Shown piece by piece: positions 1 through 7,988 of a stretch of 64,000 nt of DNA. Position numbers and translations under genes: made by a program. Each line of letters starts with the position of its first letter. Position 1 is the first letter of the stretch. The notes under the pieces were generated by a model. That model ran no database searches, was not told the DNA's origin, and saw nothing but the letters and a program-made list of their open reading frames with translations. The stretch is from Mongoliimonas terrestris (GTDB lineage Bacteria; Pseudomonadota; Alphaproteobacteria; Rhizobiales; Pleomorphomonadaceae), in contig NZ_MSIG01000003.1 of assembly GCF_001927285.1 (NCBI RefSeq), positions 363,001-427,000 of the forward strand. Direction: 5' to 3'.

Positions 1-1
1 C

Positions 2-388
2 GCCGGGACCGGAGCGACCGACGGCGTCGACCCGACGGCCGGCTTCCGGGTCGCCGCCGAGCAGTCGGTGGATCAGGCCCGCAAGGCCTTCGAGGACGTG
101 CTCGGCATGGCCCAGAAGGCGATCGGCGGCATGGAGACCAACGCCGCCACGCTGCAGTCGAACCTGCAGGAGATGACCCGCGAGACCCTCGACTACGCCG
201 GCGCCACCGCCGAGGCGGCCTTCGCGCTCGTCGAGCAGCTGTCCAAGGCCAAGGACCCGGGCGAGGCCGCGGCCATCCAGAAGGCCTTCGTGGAAGCCCA
301 GATGCAGCGCATGGGCCGGCAGGCCCGGGTGCTCGGCGACGGCGCCATCCGCACCGCCCAGGATCTCACCAAACCGTTCGACCGCTGA
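2..388 (+). CDS. Phasin family protein, 3' part (start lies before the window)
   Basis: The reading frame is open from base 2, so this is the C-terminal part of a longer gene. A GTG at 68 is in frame but has no reason to be the true start. The roughly 128 visible residues are helical and Ala/Glu/Gln-rich, with no cysteine, in the pattern of the Phasin_2 family (stretches such as QKAFVEAQMQRMGRQARV near the end). Phasins coat polyhydroxyalkanoate granules and control their number and size. A second phasin gene lies 305 bases downstream in the same direction, so the two may be paralogues. The family call comes from composition and family knowledge; the N-terminus cannot be judged. Confidence 0.75.
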   Translation, partial: AGTGATDGVDPTAGFRVAAEQSVDQARKAFEDVLGMAQKAIGGMETNAATLQSNLQEMTRETLDYAGATAEAAFALVEQLSKAKDPGEAAAIQKAFVEAQMQRMGRQARVLGDGAIRTAQDLTKPFDR

Positions 389-693
389 GGCACGCCACCC
401 GGCCGGCGGCCCGCCGCCGGCCGTTCGGAGCGGTCCACGCGCCCGTGCCCGCACGGCCGGCACGGTGCCGATCCGCCCCGTCCGCAGAGGAACCGGCAGG
501 CTGTCGATCCCGCCCGCCAACGGCCGTCCGGCGCGGTAAACAGCCTCCGAACGGCTATTAGACTATTTGTGCCGTGGGGAAATGTTGCATTGCAGCATAG
601 GTTGACCTATATGTCCGTGAGCGATCGGAACGACCCCGAGGCCAATGGGTGTCCCCTTCCGATCCCGGATGCATGACGCGGAAGGAGAACGCC
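389..693. other. Intergenic region between two phasin genes
   Basis: These 305 bases hold no convincing coding sequence. The first half is GC-rich. The second half, from about 555, is distinctly AT-richer and contains the PhaR-like palindrome listed separately and a TTGACC hexamer at 602, so it is the likely promoter region of the downstream phasin. No clear terminator follows the first phasin. Confidence 0.5.
583..597. promoter_or_regulatory. PhaR-type operator upstream of the phasin gene
   Basis: TGTTGCA-T-TGCAGCA forms a near-perfect palindrome (one mismatch between arms). TGC-rich palindromes of this kind are the known targets of PhaR, the repressor that senses polyhydroxybutyrate granules and controls phasin genes in alphaproteobacteria. 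The site lies about 100 bases before the phasin start, in the AT-richer part of the intergenic region. PhaR itself is not in the window; the assignment is inference from motif and position. Confidence 0.5.
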
Positions 694-1212
694 ATGGTTG
701 ATGAGGTCGAGAAGATCACCCCGGCCAAGCCGGTGAAGGACATTGCCGAGAAGACCGTGCGCGCGGCCAAGCTCGCCGCCGCCCCGAAGCCCGAGATGCC
801 GGAGGCCTTCACGATGGCGCCGGTCGAGATGCCGGAAGTGTTCCGGGACGTGGCTGAGAAGTCGGTCAAGCAGGCCAAGGAGCAGTACGAGAAGATGCGC
901 GCCGCCGCCGAAGAGGCGACCGACCTGATGGAAGATCAGTTCGAGACCGCCCGCAACGGCTTCGTCGAGCTGAACGCCAAGGCCATCGAGGCCGCCAAGG
1001 CCAACGCGGACGCCACCTTCCGCTTCGCCAAGGACGTGCTCGCGGTCAAGACCGTGGCCGAGATCATCGAGCTGCAGACCAGCTTCGCCCGTCAGCAGTT
1101 CGACATGCTGTCGGCCCAGGCCAAGGAGATGCAGGAGCTCATGGCCAAGTACTCGGCCGAGACCCAGCAGCCGATGAAGGAAGCCTTCACCAAGATGTTC
1201 AAGGCCGCCTGA
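694..1212 (+). CDS. Phasin family protein
   Basis: A 172-residue protein of the Phasin_2 family: an Ala/Lys/Glu-rich, cysteine-free, amphipathic helical polypeptide with the typical core around residues 60-150 (FVELNAKAIEAAKANADATF, then LQTSFARQQFDMLSAQAKEM). Phasins bind the surface of polyhydroxyalkanoate granules. An in-frame GTG exists at 649, but the ATG at 694 is preceded by GAAGGAG at good spacing and was chosen. A strong terminator follows about 90 bases after the stop, so it is probably a single-gene unit. A PhaR-like palindrome upstream suggests induction when PHB granules form. Confidence 0.88.
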   Translation: MVDEVEKITPAKPVKDIAEKTVRAAKLAAAPKPEMPEAFTMAPVEMPEVFRDVAEKSVKQAKEQYEKMRAAAEEATDLMEDQFETARNGFVELNAKAIEAAKANADATFRFAKDVLAVKTVAEIIELQTSFARQQFDMLSAQAKEMQELMAKYSAETQQPMKEAFTKMFKAA

Positions 1213-1303
1213 GGCGCCTCCGGTGGGTCGCCGCCGCCGCGACGGAGGGGGCGCCCCGGCGCTCCTCAAGGACGCCGCCGCAACCCGCCCGACGACCGTC
1301 ATC

Positions 1304-1336
1304 AAGCCCCCGGCGCCCACGCGCCGGGGGCTTTTC
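1304..1336 (+). terminator. Rho-independent terminator after the phasin gene
   Basis: A perfect 13-bp stem (AAGCCCCCGGCGC at 1304-1316 pairing with 1321-1333) closes a CCAC tetraloop and runs into TTTTC. It is one of the clearest intrinsic terminators in the window. Confidence 0.92.
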
Positions 1337-1480
1337 TGTTGGATCCGCCGGCCGCCACGTGGCGGTTCCGGCGGCAGGGGAGCGCCCCGAACGGCCGAGA
1401 TCCGCGGTGCCTCGGGGCCGTTCCTTTTGGACTTGCAATGCGTCCCGGATCCCACTAGGTTCCGCCTCGCTTTTGCACAA

Positions 1481-1557
1481 GCAGCTGTAGCTCAGTTGGT
1501 TAGAGCGTCGGATTGTGGCTCCGAAGGTCCCCCGTTCGAGCCGGGGCAGCTGTACCA
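1481..1557 (+). tRNA. tRNA-His (anticodon GTG)
   Basis: A complete cloverleaf with encoded CCA. The acceptor stem is GCAGCTG/CAGCTGT (first pair a G-U wobble), the D stem GCTC/GAGC, the anticodon stem TCGGA/TCCGA around loop TTGTGGC (anticodon GTG), and the T stem CCCCG/CGGGG around TTCGAGC. The discriminator is A73 and the base before G1 is A, so the near-universal G-1:C73 identity pair of tRNA-His is absent. Loss of G-1 with A73 is an established feature of many alphaproteobacteria, where histidyl-tRNA synthetase has adapted. This supports the taxonomic placement. Confidence 0.95.
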
Positions 1558-1747
1558 TTTCCCGCCCGGAACGACCGTCTCTCCGTCAGGCCCGAAGGCC
1601 GCGCCGACGGTCGCCGCTGCCGCGGCGCCCACCGCCCTCACCCCGTCCGTGCCGACGCTGCCGCCGCGCAACGTGTAGCGCCTCGTCCGATCTCCGCACG
1701 CTCTGAATGAAGGCGGCGACGGGTCCTCCCGCGACCGCCTTCCGGCC

Positions 1748-2728
1748 TTACGGCCAGATCAGGACCGTGTAGAGCACGTACCCGGCCACCAGCACGATGC
1801 CTTCGCGCCGGTCGATGCTGCGGCCGGTGGCGGCGAACAGGATGACGAGGAGGGAGATCACGATCAGCACGGGAATGTCGAAGCCGATGATCTCGGCCGG
1901 CACGGGCGCGGGCGCGATGAGGGCCGTCGTGCCGCCGATGCCGATGAGATTGTAGATGTTCGACCCGATGATGTTGCCGAAGGCGACGTCCGCCTGCTTG
2001 CGCACGGCCGCCACCAGGGAGGTGACGAGTTCCGGCATGGAGGTGCCGACGGCCACGATCGTGAGGCCGATCACCGTTTCCGAGATGCCGAAGTCGCGCG
2101 CCAGGCTGACGGCCCCGTCCACCAGGAAATAGCCGCCGCCGACCACCAGGGCGAGCCCGAAGAGCGCGACGAGCAGCGACACGACGACGGAGCCGCCACG
2201 GGCCGGGTCCGGCACCAAGGCGGCGTCGGCACCTTGCGCGGCGGCGCTCTTGTCGTAGACCGCGCCGTGGTCCACCACCTCGGTGGTCCGCTCCGTGCGG
2301 AAGGCGAGGTAGATGTAGCCGACGAGCGCCAGAAGGAAGAGCGCCCCGACCAGCCGGTTCATGACACCGAACCAGGCCGCGAGCGCGAACAGGAGCGTCA
2401 CGGCCAGCATCACCGCGCCGTCCCGCTTCAGCGCCTTGGACTGCACCGCGATCGGCATGATGGCCGCCGAGGCGCCGAGGATCAGCAGTGCGTTGGCCAT
2501 GTTGGAGCCGACGATGTTGCCGTAGGCGATGCCGGGCGACCCGCTGAGGGAGGCCTGCACGGAGGTCACCAGCTCAGGGGTCGACGTTCCGAAGCCGACG
2601 AGGGTGAGCCCGATGACGAGCGGCGAGACGCCGAGCCGCGTCGCCACGCCGACCGCTCCCCGGACCAGAAGTTCGCCGCCGACGATCAGAAGCACGAGGC
2701 CGCCGAGAAGGGGAAGAAAGGTGTCCAT
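1748..2728 (-). CDS. Calcium/sodium antiporter family protein (CaCA, YrbG-like)
   Basis: A 326-residue polytopic membrane protein of the Ca2+/cation antiporter superfamily. It shows the two inverted alpha-repeats that define the family: GFGTSTPELVTS at residues 45-56 with GNIVGSN at 70-76, and AVGTSMPELVTS with GNIIGSN in the second half (roughly 225-257). The acidic residues of these repeats bind the cation. Ten or so hydrophobic segments are split by a hydrophilic loop in the middle, as usual. Length and start fit the family. It is transcribed alone and faces away from the SOD gene. The ion specificity (Ca2+, Na+ or H+ coupled) cannot be read from sequence. Confidence 0.9.
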   Translation of the reverse strand: MDTFLPLLGGLVLLIVGGELLVRGAVGVATRLGVSPLVIGLTLVGFGTSTPELVTSVQASLSGSPGIAYGNIVGSNMANALLILGASAAIMPIAVQSKALKRDGAVMLAVTLLFALAAWFGVMNRLVGALFLLALVGYIYLAFRTERTTEVVDHGAVYDKSAAAQGADAALVPDPARGGSVVVSLLVALFGLALVVGGGYFLVDGAVSLARDFGISETVIGLTIVAVGTSMPELVTSLVAAVRKQADVAFGNIIGSNIYNLIGIGGTTALIAPAPVPAEIIGFDIPVLIVISLLVILFAATGRSIDRREGIVLVAGYVLYTVLIWP

Positions 2729-3152
2729 CGTGCCTCTCGGCTCGGCCCGCAGGCCAGGGTCTCGGGTGCCGCAAGTCTCACCCGCTCCCTCAGACTGGCT
2801 GCGGAAGGCGTATGGGCGGGTGTGGCCTGAAGCGTTCGGCTCAGTTCTCTAGTCGGGTTCTCGAGCCGGCGCCGTGCGGCATCTCGACCTTCGCCCTTCA
2901 TGAACGACGATAACGACCCGTTGGGCACCTTTCCAGGTGTCTGACGTCCCGAGTTTGCCCCCGCGACCGGTCCGCCCGACACACCGGGCCGCCCGCAGCC
3001 CGCGCCGGGACCTGTAAAAGAGGTCTAGCGCCGCTCGCATCGGGCGCTTTTGCCGCCGGTCATCACCCGACCTGAGGAGGCGTTTTCCCGTGTGATGTAT
3101 TAAATTTCCATGATGTGACTGTCGCTTCGTTCACCAGACCGGGAGACCAGCC
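2729..3152. other. Divergent intergenic region, antiporter / superoxide dismutase
   Basis: These 424 bases have no supported gene. At 3027-3051 there is a terminator-like hairpin on the plus strand (AGCGCC/GGCGCT stem followed by TTTT). Because the gene on its left runs the other way, this could end a small plus-strand transcript, but no RNA can be identified. An AT-rich patch at about 3092-3118, just before the SOD gene, is the likely SOD promoter area; no consensus hexamers stand out. Confidence 0.35.
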
Positions 3153-3857
3153 ATGACCGGAAACGTCCTCTCACGCCGGGCCCTGATCGCCGGCGCCGCC
3201 GCCGCCGTCACCTGGGCCGGCCTGCCGAGGGCCCGCGCCACGGCGCCGGCCCACACCCTCCCGGATCTGCCCTACGGGTTCGATGCCCTGGAGGGCGCGA
3301 TCGACGCCGCCACCATGGAGATCCACCACGGCCGGCATCACGCCGGCTACGTGAAGACGCTGAACGCAGCCCTCTCCGAACAGCCGGCGCTGGCCGGCGA
3401 GTCCCTGGAAGCCCTTTTCGCCCGCGTGTCGACGCTGCCGCCGGTGATCCGCAACCATGGCGGCGGGCATTGGAATCACAGCCTGTTCTGGACGCTGATG
3501 GCGCCGCCTGGCACCGGGGGCGATCCCTCCGCCGCCCTTTCGGCCGACCTACAGCGGGCGTTCGGCTCGCTCGACGACTTCAAGGCCGCGTTCGCCAAGG
3601 CCTCCGCCGGGCAGTTCGGCGCCGGCTGGGGCTGGCTGGTGATGACCGACGACGGCCTCAGGATCACCACCACCGCCAACCAGGACAACCCGCTGATGGA
3701 TGTGGCGCCGGTGCGCGGCCGGCCCATCCTCGGCGTCGACGTGTGGGAGCACGCCTACTACCTGCGCTACCAGAACCGGCGCGCGGATTATCTCGACGCC
3801 TGGTGGACCGTGGTGAACTGGTCCGAGGTCAACCGCCTGCACGCCGCCGGCGGCTGA
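3153..3857 (+). CDS. Superoxide dismutase, Mn-type residues, Tat-exported
   Basis: A 234-residue Fe/Mn superoxide dismutase. Metal ligands are visible as H58 (IHHGRHH), H109 (WNHSLFW), D196 and H200 (DVWEHAYY); Y66 matches the active-site gateway tyrosine. The GGGHWNH motif with no Gln before the second ligand, together with a Gln in GQFGAGW (Q154), is the Mn-type pattern. Unlike cytosolic SODs, it starts with a twin-arginine signal (SRRALIAGAAAAV, residues 7-19) ending near ARATA, so the enzyme should be exported folded to the periplasm. It is apparently monocistronic, with a terminator at 3945. Mn versus cambialistic use needs biochemical proof. Confidence 0.9.
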   Translation: MTGNVLSRRALIAGAAAAVTWAGLPRARATAPAHTLPDLPYGFDALEGAIDAATMEIHHGRHHAGYVKTLNAALSEQPALAGESLEALFARVSTLPPVIRNHGGGHWNHSLFWTLMAPPGTGGDPSAALSADLQRAFGSLDDFKAAFAKASAGQFGAGWGWLVMTDDGLRITTTANQDNPLMDVAPVRGRPILGVDVWEHAYYLRYQNRRADYLDAWWTVVNWSEVNRLHAAGG

Positions 3858-3944
3858 GCGTTCGGGGACCCGCGCCGCCCCGTCATCCGCGCTACGCCAC
3901 CCGACGAGGGAACACCGCGCCCAACGCCTGGGTTGGTCCTGAAT

Positions 3945-3966
3945 GCCCCGCCGCCGCGGGGCTTTT
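3945..3966 (+). terminator. Rho-independent terminator after the SOD gene
   Basis: A 7-bp GC stem (GCCCCGC/GCGGGGC) with a CGCC loop, followed by TTTTC. It sits between the SOD gene and the DUF421 gene and separates the two transcripts. Confidence 0.8.
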
Positions 3967-4010
3967 CCGGACGCGGGCAGGCCGCCGGCCGGCGGACGGA
4001 GGACGGCCGG

Positions 4011-4538
4011 ATGTTTTTCGACGGATGGGGTGAACTCGGGCGGGTGATCGTGGTCGGCACCCTGGCCTATGTCGGGCTGGTGGCGCTGCTGCGGTTCACC
4101 GGCAAGCGCACGCTCTCCAAGATGAACGCCTTCGACCTGGTGGTGACCGTGGCGCTCGGCTCCACCCTCGCTACTATCCTCCTCAGCAAGGACGTCGCGC
4201 TCGCCGAAGGCCTGCTCGCCTTCGCGCTCCTTTGCGGCCTCCAATACGCGGTCGCTTGGGCGTCCGTGCGCTCGCCGCGCTTCCAGTCCTTCGTGAAGTC
4301 GGAGCCGCGCCTCCTCTATGGCGGCGGCGGCTTTCTGCCGGTCGCCCTTCGCGCCGAGCGCGTCACCGAGGAGGAGGTGCTGGCCGCCGTCCGCTCGCAG
4401 GGCCACCCGTCGCTGGACAGCATCCGCTTCGTCGTCCTGGAGACGGACGGCAGCTTCAGCGTGGTGCCGGAGGGCCGGGGATCAGGCCTCCTGCCGGGCG
4501 TCAAGTCCGACGCGGTCTCGCGCGCCGAGACCGCCTGA
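4011..4538 (+). CDS. DUF421 domain membrane protein (YetF/YcaP family)
   Basis: A 175-residue protein with three N-terminal hydrophobic segments (about residues 8-85) and a cytosolic C-terminal domain. It contains the family hallmark RFTGKRTLSKMNAFDLVVTV (residues 24-43), placing it in the DUF421/YetF family of uncharacterised membrane proteins. The frame continues upstream to 3933, but that extension would overlap the terminator. The ATG at 4011 has GGAGG about 8 bases before it and was preferred. No function is established for the family. It is followed 228 bases later by another membrane protein of unknown role in the same direction. Confidence 0.85.
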   Translation: MFFDGWGELGRVIVVGTLAYVGLVALLRFTGKRTLSKMNAFDLVVTVALGSTLATILLSKDVALAEGLLAFALLCGLQYAVAWASVRSPRFQSFVKSEPRLLYGGGGFLPVALRAERVTEEEVLAAVRSQGHPSLDSIRFVVLETDGSFSVVPEGRGSGLLPGVKSDAVSRAETA

Positions 4539-4766
4539 GGCCAAACCCGTTCGGGCGCAAGCCGATCAAGCCGCGCTGATCATGGAACGAACGGTTCGGC
4601 CTTCCCCGACCCCAATGGCGGAGCCGACCTGCCGGCGAAAAGCCCCGACCCCGTTACGATCGCGCTTCAGCCCGGGAACGTCGGCCCGCCGGCCGGACTT
4701 CCGTCAGGCCGGCCTTCGCCCCGCCGGCGCCAGACGAACCGGCGGCGACCAGGAAGGGCTCGGACC

Positions 4767-6074
4767 ATGATCAGCGGCCATCTCGACCGGCTCCGCAGCG
4801 CCTTCGATTCCATCCGCAGCCGGCTTTGGCTGATCCCCGCCCTGATGAGCGCCGCCGCCGCCGTGCTCGCCCGGGCGATCACGCAGCTCGACGACCTCAC
4901 GCTGTTCGCCGACCTGGAGGCCTGGTGGTATTTCGGCGGCGACGCCCAGACCGCCCGCGGCCTCCTCTCCACGCTTCTCTCCGGCATGATGACCATGGCG
5001 TCCCTGGTGATCTCGATCACCATGGTGGTGCTGTCGCTCGCCGCCAACCAGCTGGGCCCGCGGCTGATCTGGAACTTCATCCGCGACCGCCAGATCCAGG
5101 CGGTCATCGGGCTCTTCTTCGGCACGATCGTCTATCTCTTGGTGGTGCTGCGCAGCGTCCATGCGGAGAGCGTCCCGGCGGTGGCCGTCACGGTGGCGAC
5201 CGCGCTCGTCGGCCTCTGCCTTTTTGCGCTCCTCTTCCACGTGCACAAAGTGGCCCGGTCCATCGTGGCCGACACGGTGATCAACGAGGTCGCCGTGGAC
5301 CTGATCGCGGCCGTCGACGCCATGCCGCGCGCCAAGGACGGCGAGGGCGCCGCGCCGCCCGCGCTCGCCAACCATGCGGTCCGGAGCGCCCTGTCGCTGG
5401 GGCGGAGCGGCTATGTGCAGGTGATCGAGTACGAGCGGCTGCTGCGCCAGGCCGCCAAGAGCAGCCTGATCCTGGAGATCGACGTCAGGGCCGGCCATTT
5501 CGTGCTCTCGTCGGCGACCGTGGTCCGAGTCCGCAGCGACCAGCCGGTTTCGGACGAGGCGGAAGCCGCGATCCGGTCCGCCTTCCTCATCGGGTCCCAG
5601 CGCACCGCCACCCAGGACGTGGAATACGCGATCCGCCAGCTGGTGGAGATCGCCGTCCGCGCGCTGTCGCCCGGCATCAACGACCCGTTCACCGCCACCA
5701 CCGCGCTTCACCGGCTGGAGGAGGCCGTGGAGCGCATCATGGCGGGCGATCCGCCGGATCGCACCCTTCTCAGGGACGACGCCGGAGAGGTCCGCATCCT
5801 CGCCAATGCGCCGACCCTCGAGGGACTGGTGGACGCGGCCTTCAACCAGATCCGTCAGGCCTCGAGCACGGACGGCAACGCGGCGGTTCTGATCGCGCTC
5901 GCGGACGGCCTCGGCCAGCTGATCGGCATCGCCCGCACAGAGGCGCACGACCGCGTCCTCCTCAAGCACCTCCACATGGTCCGGCGTGCGGCCGACCGGG
6001 TGATCCAGGAGCCCAACGACCGGGCCGACTTCGAGGCGTCCTATGAAAGCGCGCTCTCGCTGCGAACGCGCTGA
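4767..6074 (+). CDS. DUF2254 family membrane protein
   Basis: A 435-residue protein matching the DUF2254 layout: a short N-terminal helix region, about four transmembrane segments within residues 15-160 (one containing MTMASLVISITMVVLSLAAN), then a large soluble C-terminal region with the conserved stretch ALSPGINDPFTATTAL. The family is widespread in proteobacteria without a proven role. The start is the ATG at 4767 with AGGAAGG upstream. It ends only about 15 bases before the stop of the convergent HTH gene. Confidence 0.88.
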   Translation: MISGHLDRLRSAFDSIRSRLWLIPALMSAAAAVLARAITQLDDLTLFADLEAWWYFGGDAQTARGLLSTLLSGMMTMASLVISITMVVLSLAANQLGPRLIWNFIRDRQIQAVIGLFFGTIVYLLVVLRSVHAESVPAVAVTVATALVGLCLFALLFHVHKVARSIVADTVINEVAVDLIAAVDAMPRAKDGEGAAPPALANHAVRSALSLGRSGYVQVIEYERLLRQAAKSSLILEIDVRAGHFVLSSATVVRVRSDQPVSDEAEAAIRSAFLIGSQRTATQDVEYAIRQLVEIAVRALSPGINDPFTATTALHRLEEAVERIMAGDPPDRTLLRDDAGEVRILANAPTLEGLVDAAFNQIRQASSTDGNAAVLIALADGLGQLIGIARTEAHDRVLLKHLHMVRRAADRVIQEPNDRADFEASYESALSLRTR

Positions 6075-6088
6075 AACGCCCGGCCGCC

Positions 6089-6457
6089 TCAGCGACCCGC
6101 GCGGATGTGGGAGAAGCGGCCGGTCCGGGCACCCTGGCTCCGATCGCCGTTGGCGCCGACGAACGGGCCGCCGATGTCCGGCCGGGACGGCGCCGTCCGG
6201 CGCGGGTCCTTCGACAGGCTGGCCGGGTCCACCCGATCGCGCATGGAGAGCTGGCGCTTCAGGCGGGCGATCTCCCGTTCCAGCTTCACCACCCGGTCGA
6301 GGCCGTTCGGCGTCACGCCGTCCAGGCGCTTCTTCCACCGGTAGAAGGTGCGCTCCGAGATGTGCGCCGTGGCGCAGATCGACTCCACCGGAATGCCGCG
6401 CCGCGCCTCGTCGAGCAGCGTCAGGATCTCGTCTTCGGAATGCCGGGATTTCTTCAC
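6089..6457 (-). CDS. Transposase-type helix-turn-helix protein (IS3/IS911 OrfA-like), orphan
   Basis: A 122-residue protein whose first 75 residues are a classic transposase HTH (DEILTLLDEARRGIPVESIC, ISERTFYRWKKRL) followed by a short leucine-zipper-like helix (VVKLEREIARLKRQLSMRD), as in OrfA of IS3-family elements. No OrfB (DDE integrase) or terminal inverted repeats were seen nearby, and the C-terminal 45 residues look unrelated and Arg/Pro-rich. It is either a remnant of an insertion sequence or a domesticated DNA-binding protein next to the urea transporter operon. A GTG start at 6457 is chosen because GAGGGG precedes it; the frame extends farther upstream without a good start. Confidence 0.6.
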   Translation of the reverse strand: MKKSRHSEDEILTLLDEARRGIPVESICATAHISERTFYRWKKRLDGVTPNGLDRVVKLEREIARLKRQLSMRDRVDPASLSKDPRRTAPSRPDIGGPFVGANGDRSQGARTGRFSHIRAGR

Positions 6458-6514
6458 GTCAGGGCCCCTCTGGATCGTTGTCCGCCGAACTTGCCAAATC
6501 CCGCCCATGCACGA

Positions 6515-6530
6515 AGCAAGCGGCGTGCCT
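6515..6530 (-). promoter_or_regulatory. Sigma-54 -24/-12-like sequence before the HTH gene
   Basis: On the minus strand, AGGCACG-CCGC-TTGC has the invariant GG and GC dinucleotides at sigma-54 spacing, about 60 bases upstream of the HTH gene start. Only the leading T of TGGCAC is missing. In such GC-rich DNA a chance match is possible. Confidence 0.3.
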
Positions 6531-6737
6531 GCCCCCACACTGGGCCATGGAAACCGCCCGCCGGCCGATTTCGGCTCGGCCGAAGCAGGGCGCGTGCCGG
6601 CTATTATGGCAGAACTGACGCTTCGGCGCATGGGTGCCTCAAAGTTGAGCAGATGCATGCCGCTTTGATCGACATTTGGATTTGAACCAAGGGCTCCAAA
6701 GAGAAAACATCTGGCAGGTCGCAGAAGGAGTTCGGCA

Positions 6738-7988
6738 ATGACCAACTTTACGCGTCGTTCAATCATCAAGGCTGCCGGTGTCGCAGGTGCAGGTCTCGTA
6801 CTTCCGCTGTCGGCGCCAAATATCATCCGGTCGGCGCGGGCCGCCGATACCGTCAAGCTCGGCTGCCTTTTCTCGTCTTCCGGCACCATGGCCAATATCG
6901 AGGGGCGTCTCAACTTTGTCGTGAAGATGGCTGCCGACGAAATCAATGCGGCCGGCGGCGTCAACGGCAAGATGATCGACGTGCTGACCTCCGACCCGGC
7001 GTCCGACTGGCCGCTCTATGCGCAGATCGGCAAGCAGATGCTGCAGCAGGAGGGCGTCGCCGCCCTGTTCGGCTGCTGGACGTCGGTGTCGCGCAAGTCC
7101 GTGCTGCCGGTCGTGGAGCAGAGCAACGGCCTTCTCTTCTACCCGCTGCACTTCGAGGGCGACGAGAACTCCAAGAACGTCGTCTACGTCAACTCGCCGC
7201 CGGCCTCCTCGGTGCTGCCCGCCGTCGACTACCTGATGAGCGACGAGGGCGTCAGCGCCAAGCGCTTCTTCATGCTGGGCTCCGACTATGTGTGGCCGCG
7301 CACGATCAACAAGCAGCTGAAGGGCTATTTCGCCAGCAAGGGCATCGCCGAGACCGCCTGGAAGGAGGAGTATGTCCCGCTTGGCTTCTCCAACTTCCAG
7401 ACCCTCGTCAACCAGATCCGCGCCTTCGCGGACGAGGAGGGCGGCCAGCCGGTGGTGATCCTCACCTGCGTCGGCTCGTCCATCCCGGACTTCTTCCGCG
7501 AGTTCATCAACCAGGGCATCAAGGCGACGGACGTCCCCGTGCTCGGCCTCGACGTTGTGGAAGCGGACCTGGAAGGTCTCGACACCGCCCCGCTCGTCGG
7601 CCACCTCAACTGCTGGGCCTACCTGCAGGCGGCCGAAGGTCCGGCGAACGAGAAGTTCCTCGCCGACTGGAAGGGCTATGTGGAGAAGAACGCCGTCCCC
7701 TACCGGGCGGACGTGTCGATCGACCCCATGGTGTCGGCCTACGACTCGGTCCACCTCTGGGCGATGGCCGCCGCCAAGGCCGGCTCGTTCGACGTGCCGG
7801 AGGTGACGAAGGCGTTCGACGGGCTCAGCTTCGACTGCCCGTCGGGCTACAAGATCGCCATGACGGCGGAAAACAACTACGTGTCGCGCGGCGTCTTCAT
7901 CGGCTCCGTCAACGAGGCCCAGGGCTTCGACATCCTCTGGCAGTCGGAGGACACGCCGAAGCCCGTGCCGTTCAGCCCCTTCGGCTGA
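6738..7988 (+). CDS. urtA: Urea / short-chain amide ABC transporter, substrate-binding protein
   Basis: A 416-residue periplasmic binding protein of the Leu/Ile/Val-type superfamily, UrtA/FmdD subfamily. It has a Tat-like signal (RRSIIKAAGVAGAGLVLPLS from residue 6, cut near ARAA), then the family features VKLGCLFSSSGTMA, LFGCWTSVSRKSVLP and NGLLFYPLHFEGDE. It captures urea or small amides for the UrtBCDE importer. It heads a six-gene operon ending in formamidase, which argues that amides are at least part of the substrate range (compare FmdDEF of Methylophilus). GGAG precedes the ATG. The last codons are part of a 27-bp tandem repeat that continues beyond the stop. Confidence 0.93.
   Translation: MTNFTRRSIIKAAGVAGAGLVLPLSAPNIIRSARAADTVKLGCLFSSSGTMANIEGRLNFVVKMAADEINAAGGVNGKMIDVLTSDPASDWPLYAQIGKQMLQQEGVAALFGCWTSVSRKSVLPVVEQSNGLLFYPLHFEGDENSKNVVYVNSPPASSVLPAVDYLMSDEGVSAKRFFMLGSDYVWPRTINKQLKGYFASKGIAETAWKEEYVPLGFSNFQTLVNQIRAFADEEGGQPVVILTCVGSSIPDFFREFINQGIKATDVPVLGLDVVEADLEGLDTAPLVGHLNCWAYLQAAEGPANEKFLADWKGYVEKNAVPYRADVSIDPMVSAYDSVHLWAMAAAKAGSFDVPEVTKAFDGLSFDCPSGYKIAMTAENNYVSRGVFIGSVNEAQGFDILWQSEDTPKPVPFSPFG

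Noticed and set aside
4704..6338. A 544-codon open frame on the minus strand opposite the DUF2254 gene
   Set aside because: In DNA this GC-rich, antisense frames stay open by codon bias. The translation is Arg/Gly/Asp/His-rich without a fold, while the plus strand encodes a clear family member.
6089..6457. A complete IS3-family insertion sequence
   Set aside because: No DDE integrase frame, no terminal inverted repeats and no target duplication could be found around the HTH gene.
6600..6737. A sigma-54 promoter for urtA
   Set aside because: No TGGCAC-N5-TTGC arrangement or TGCACC-type NtrC site was found in this stretch; TGGCAGGTCGCAG next to the start has the wrong spacing.
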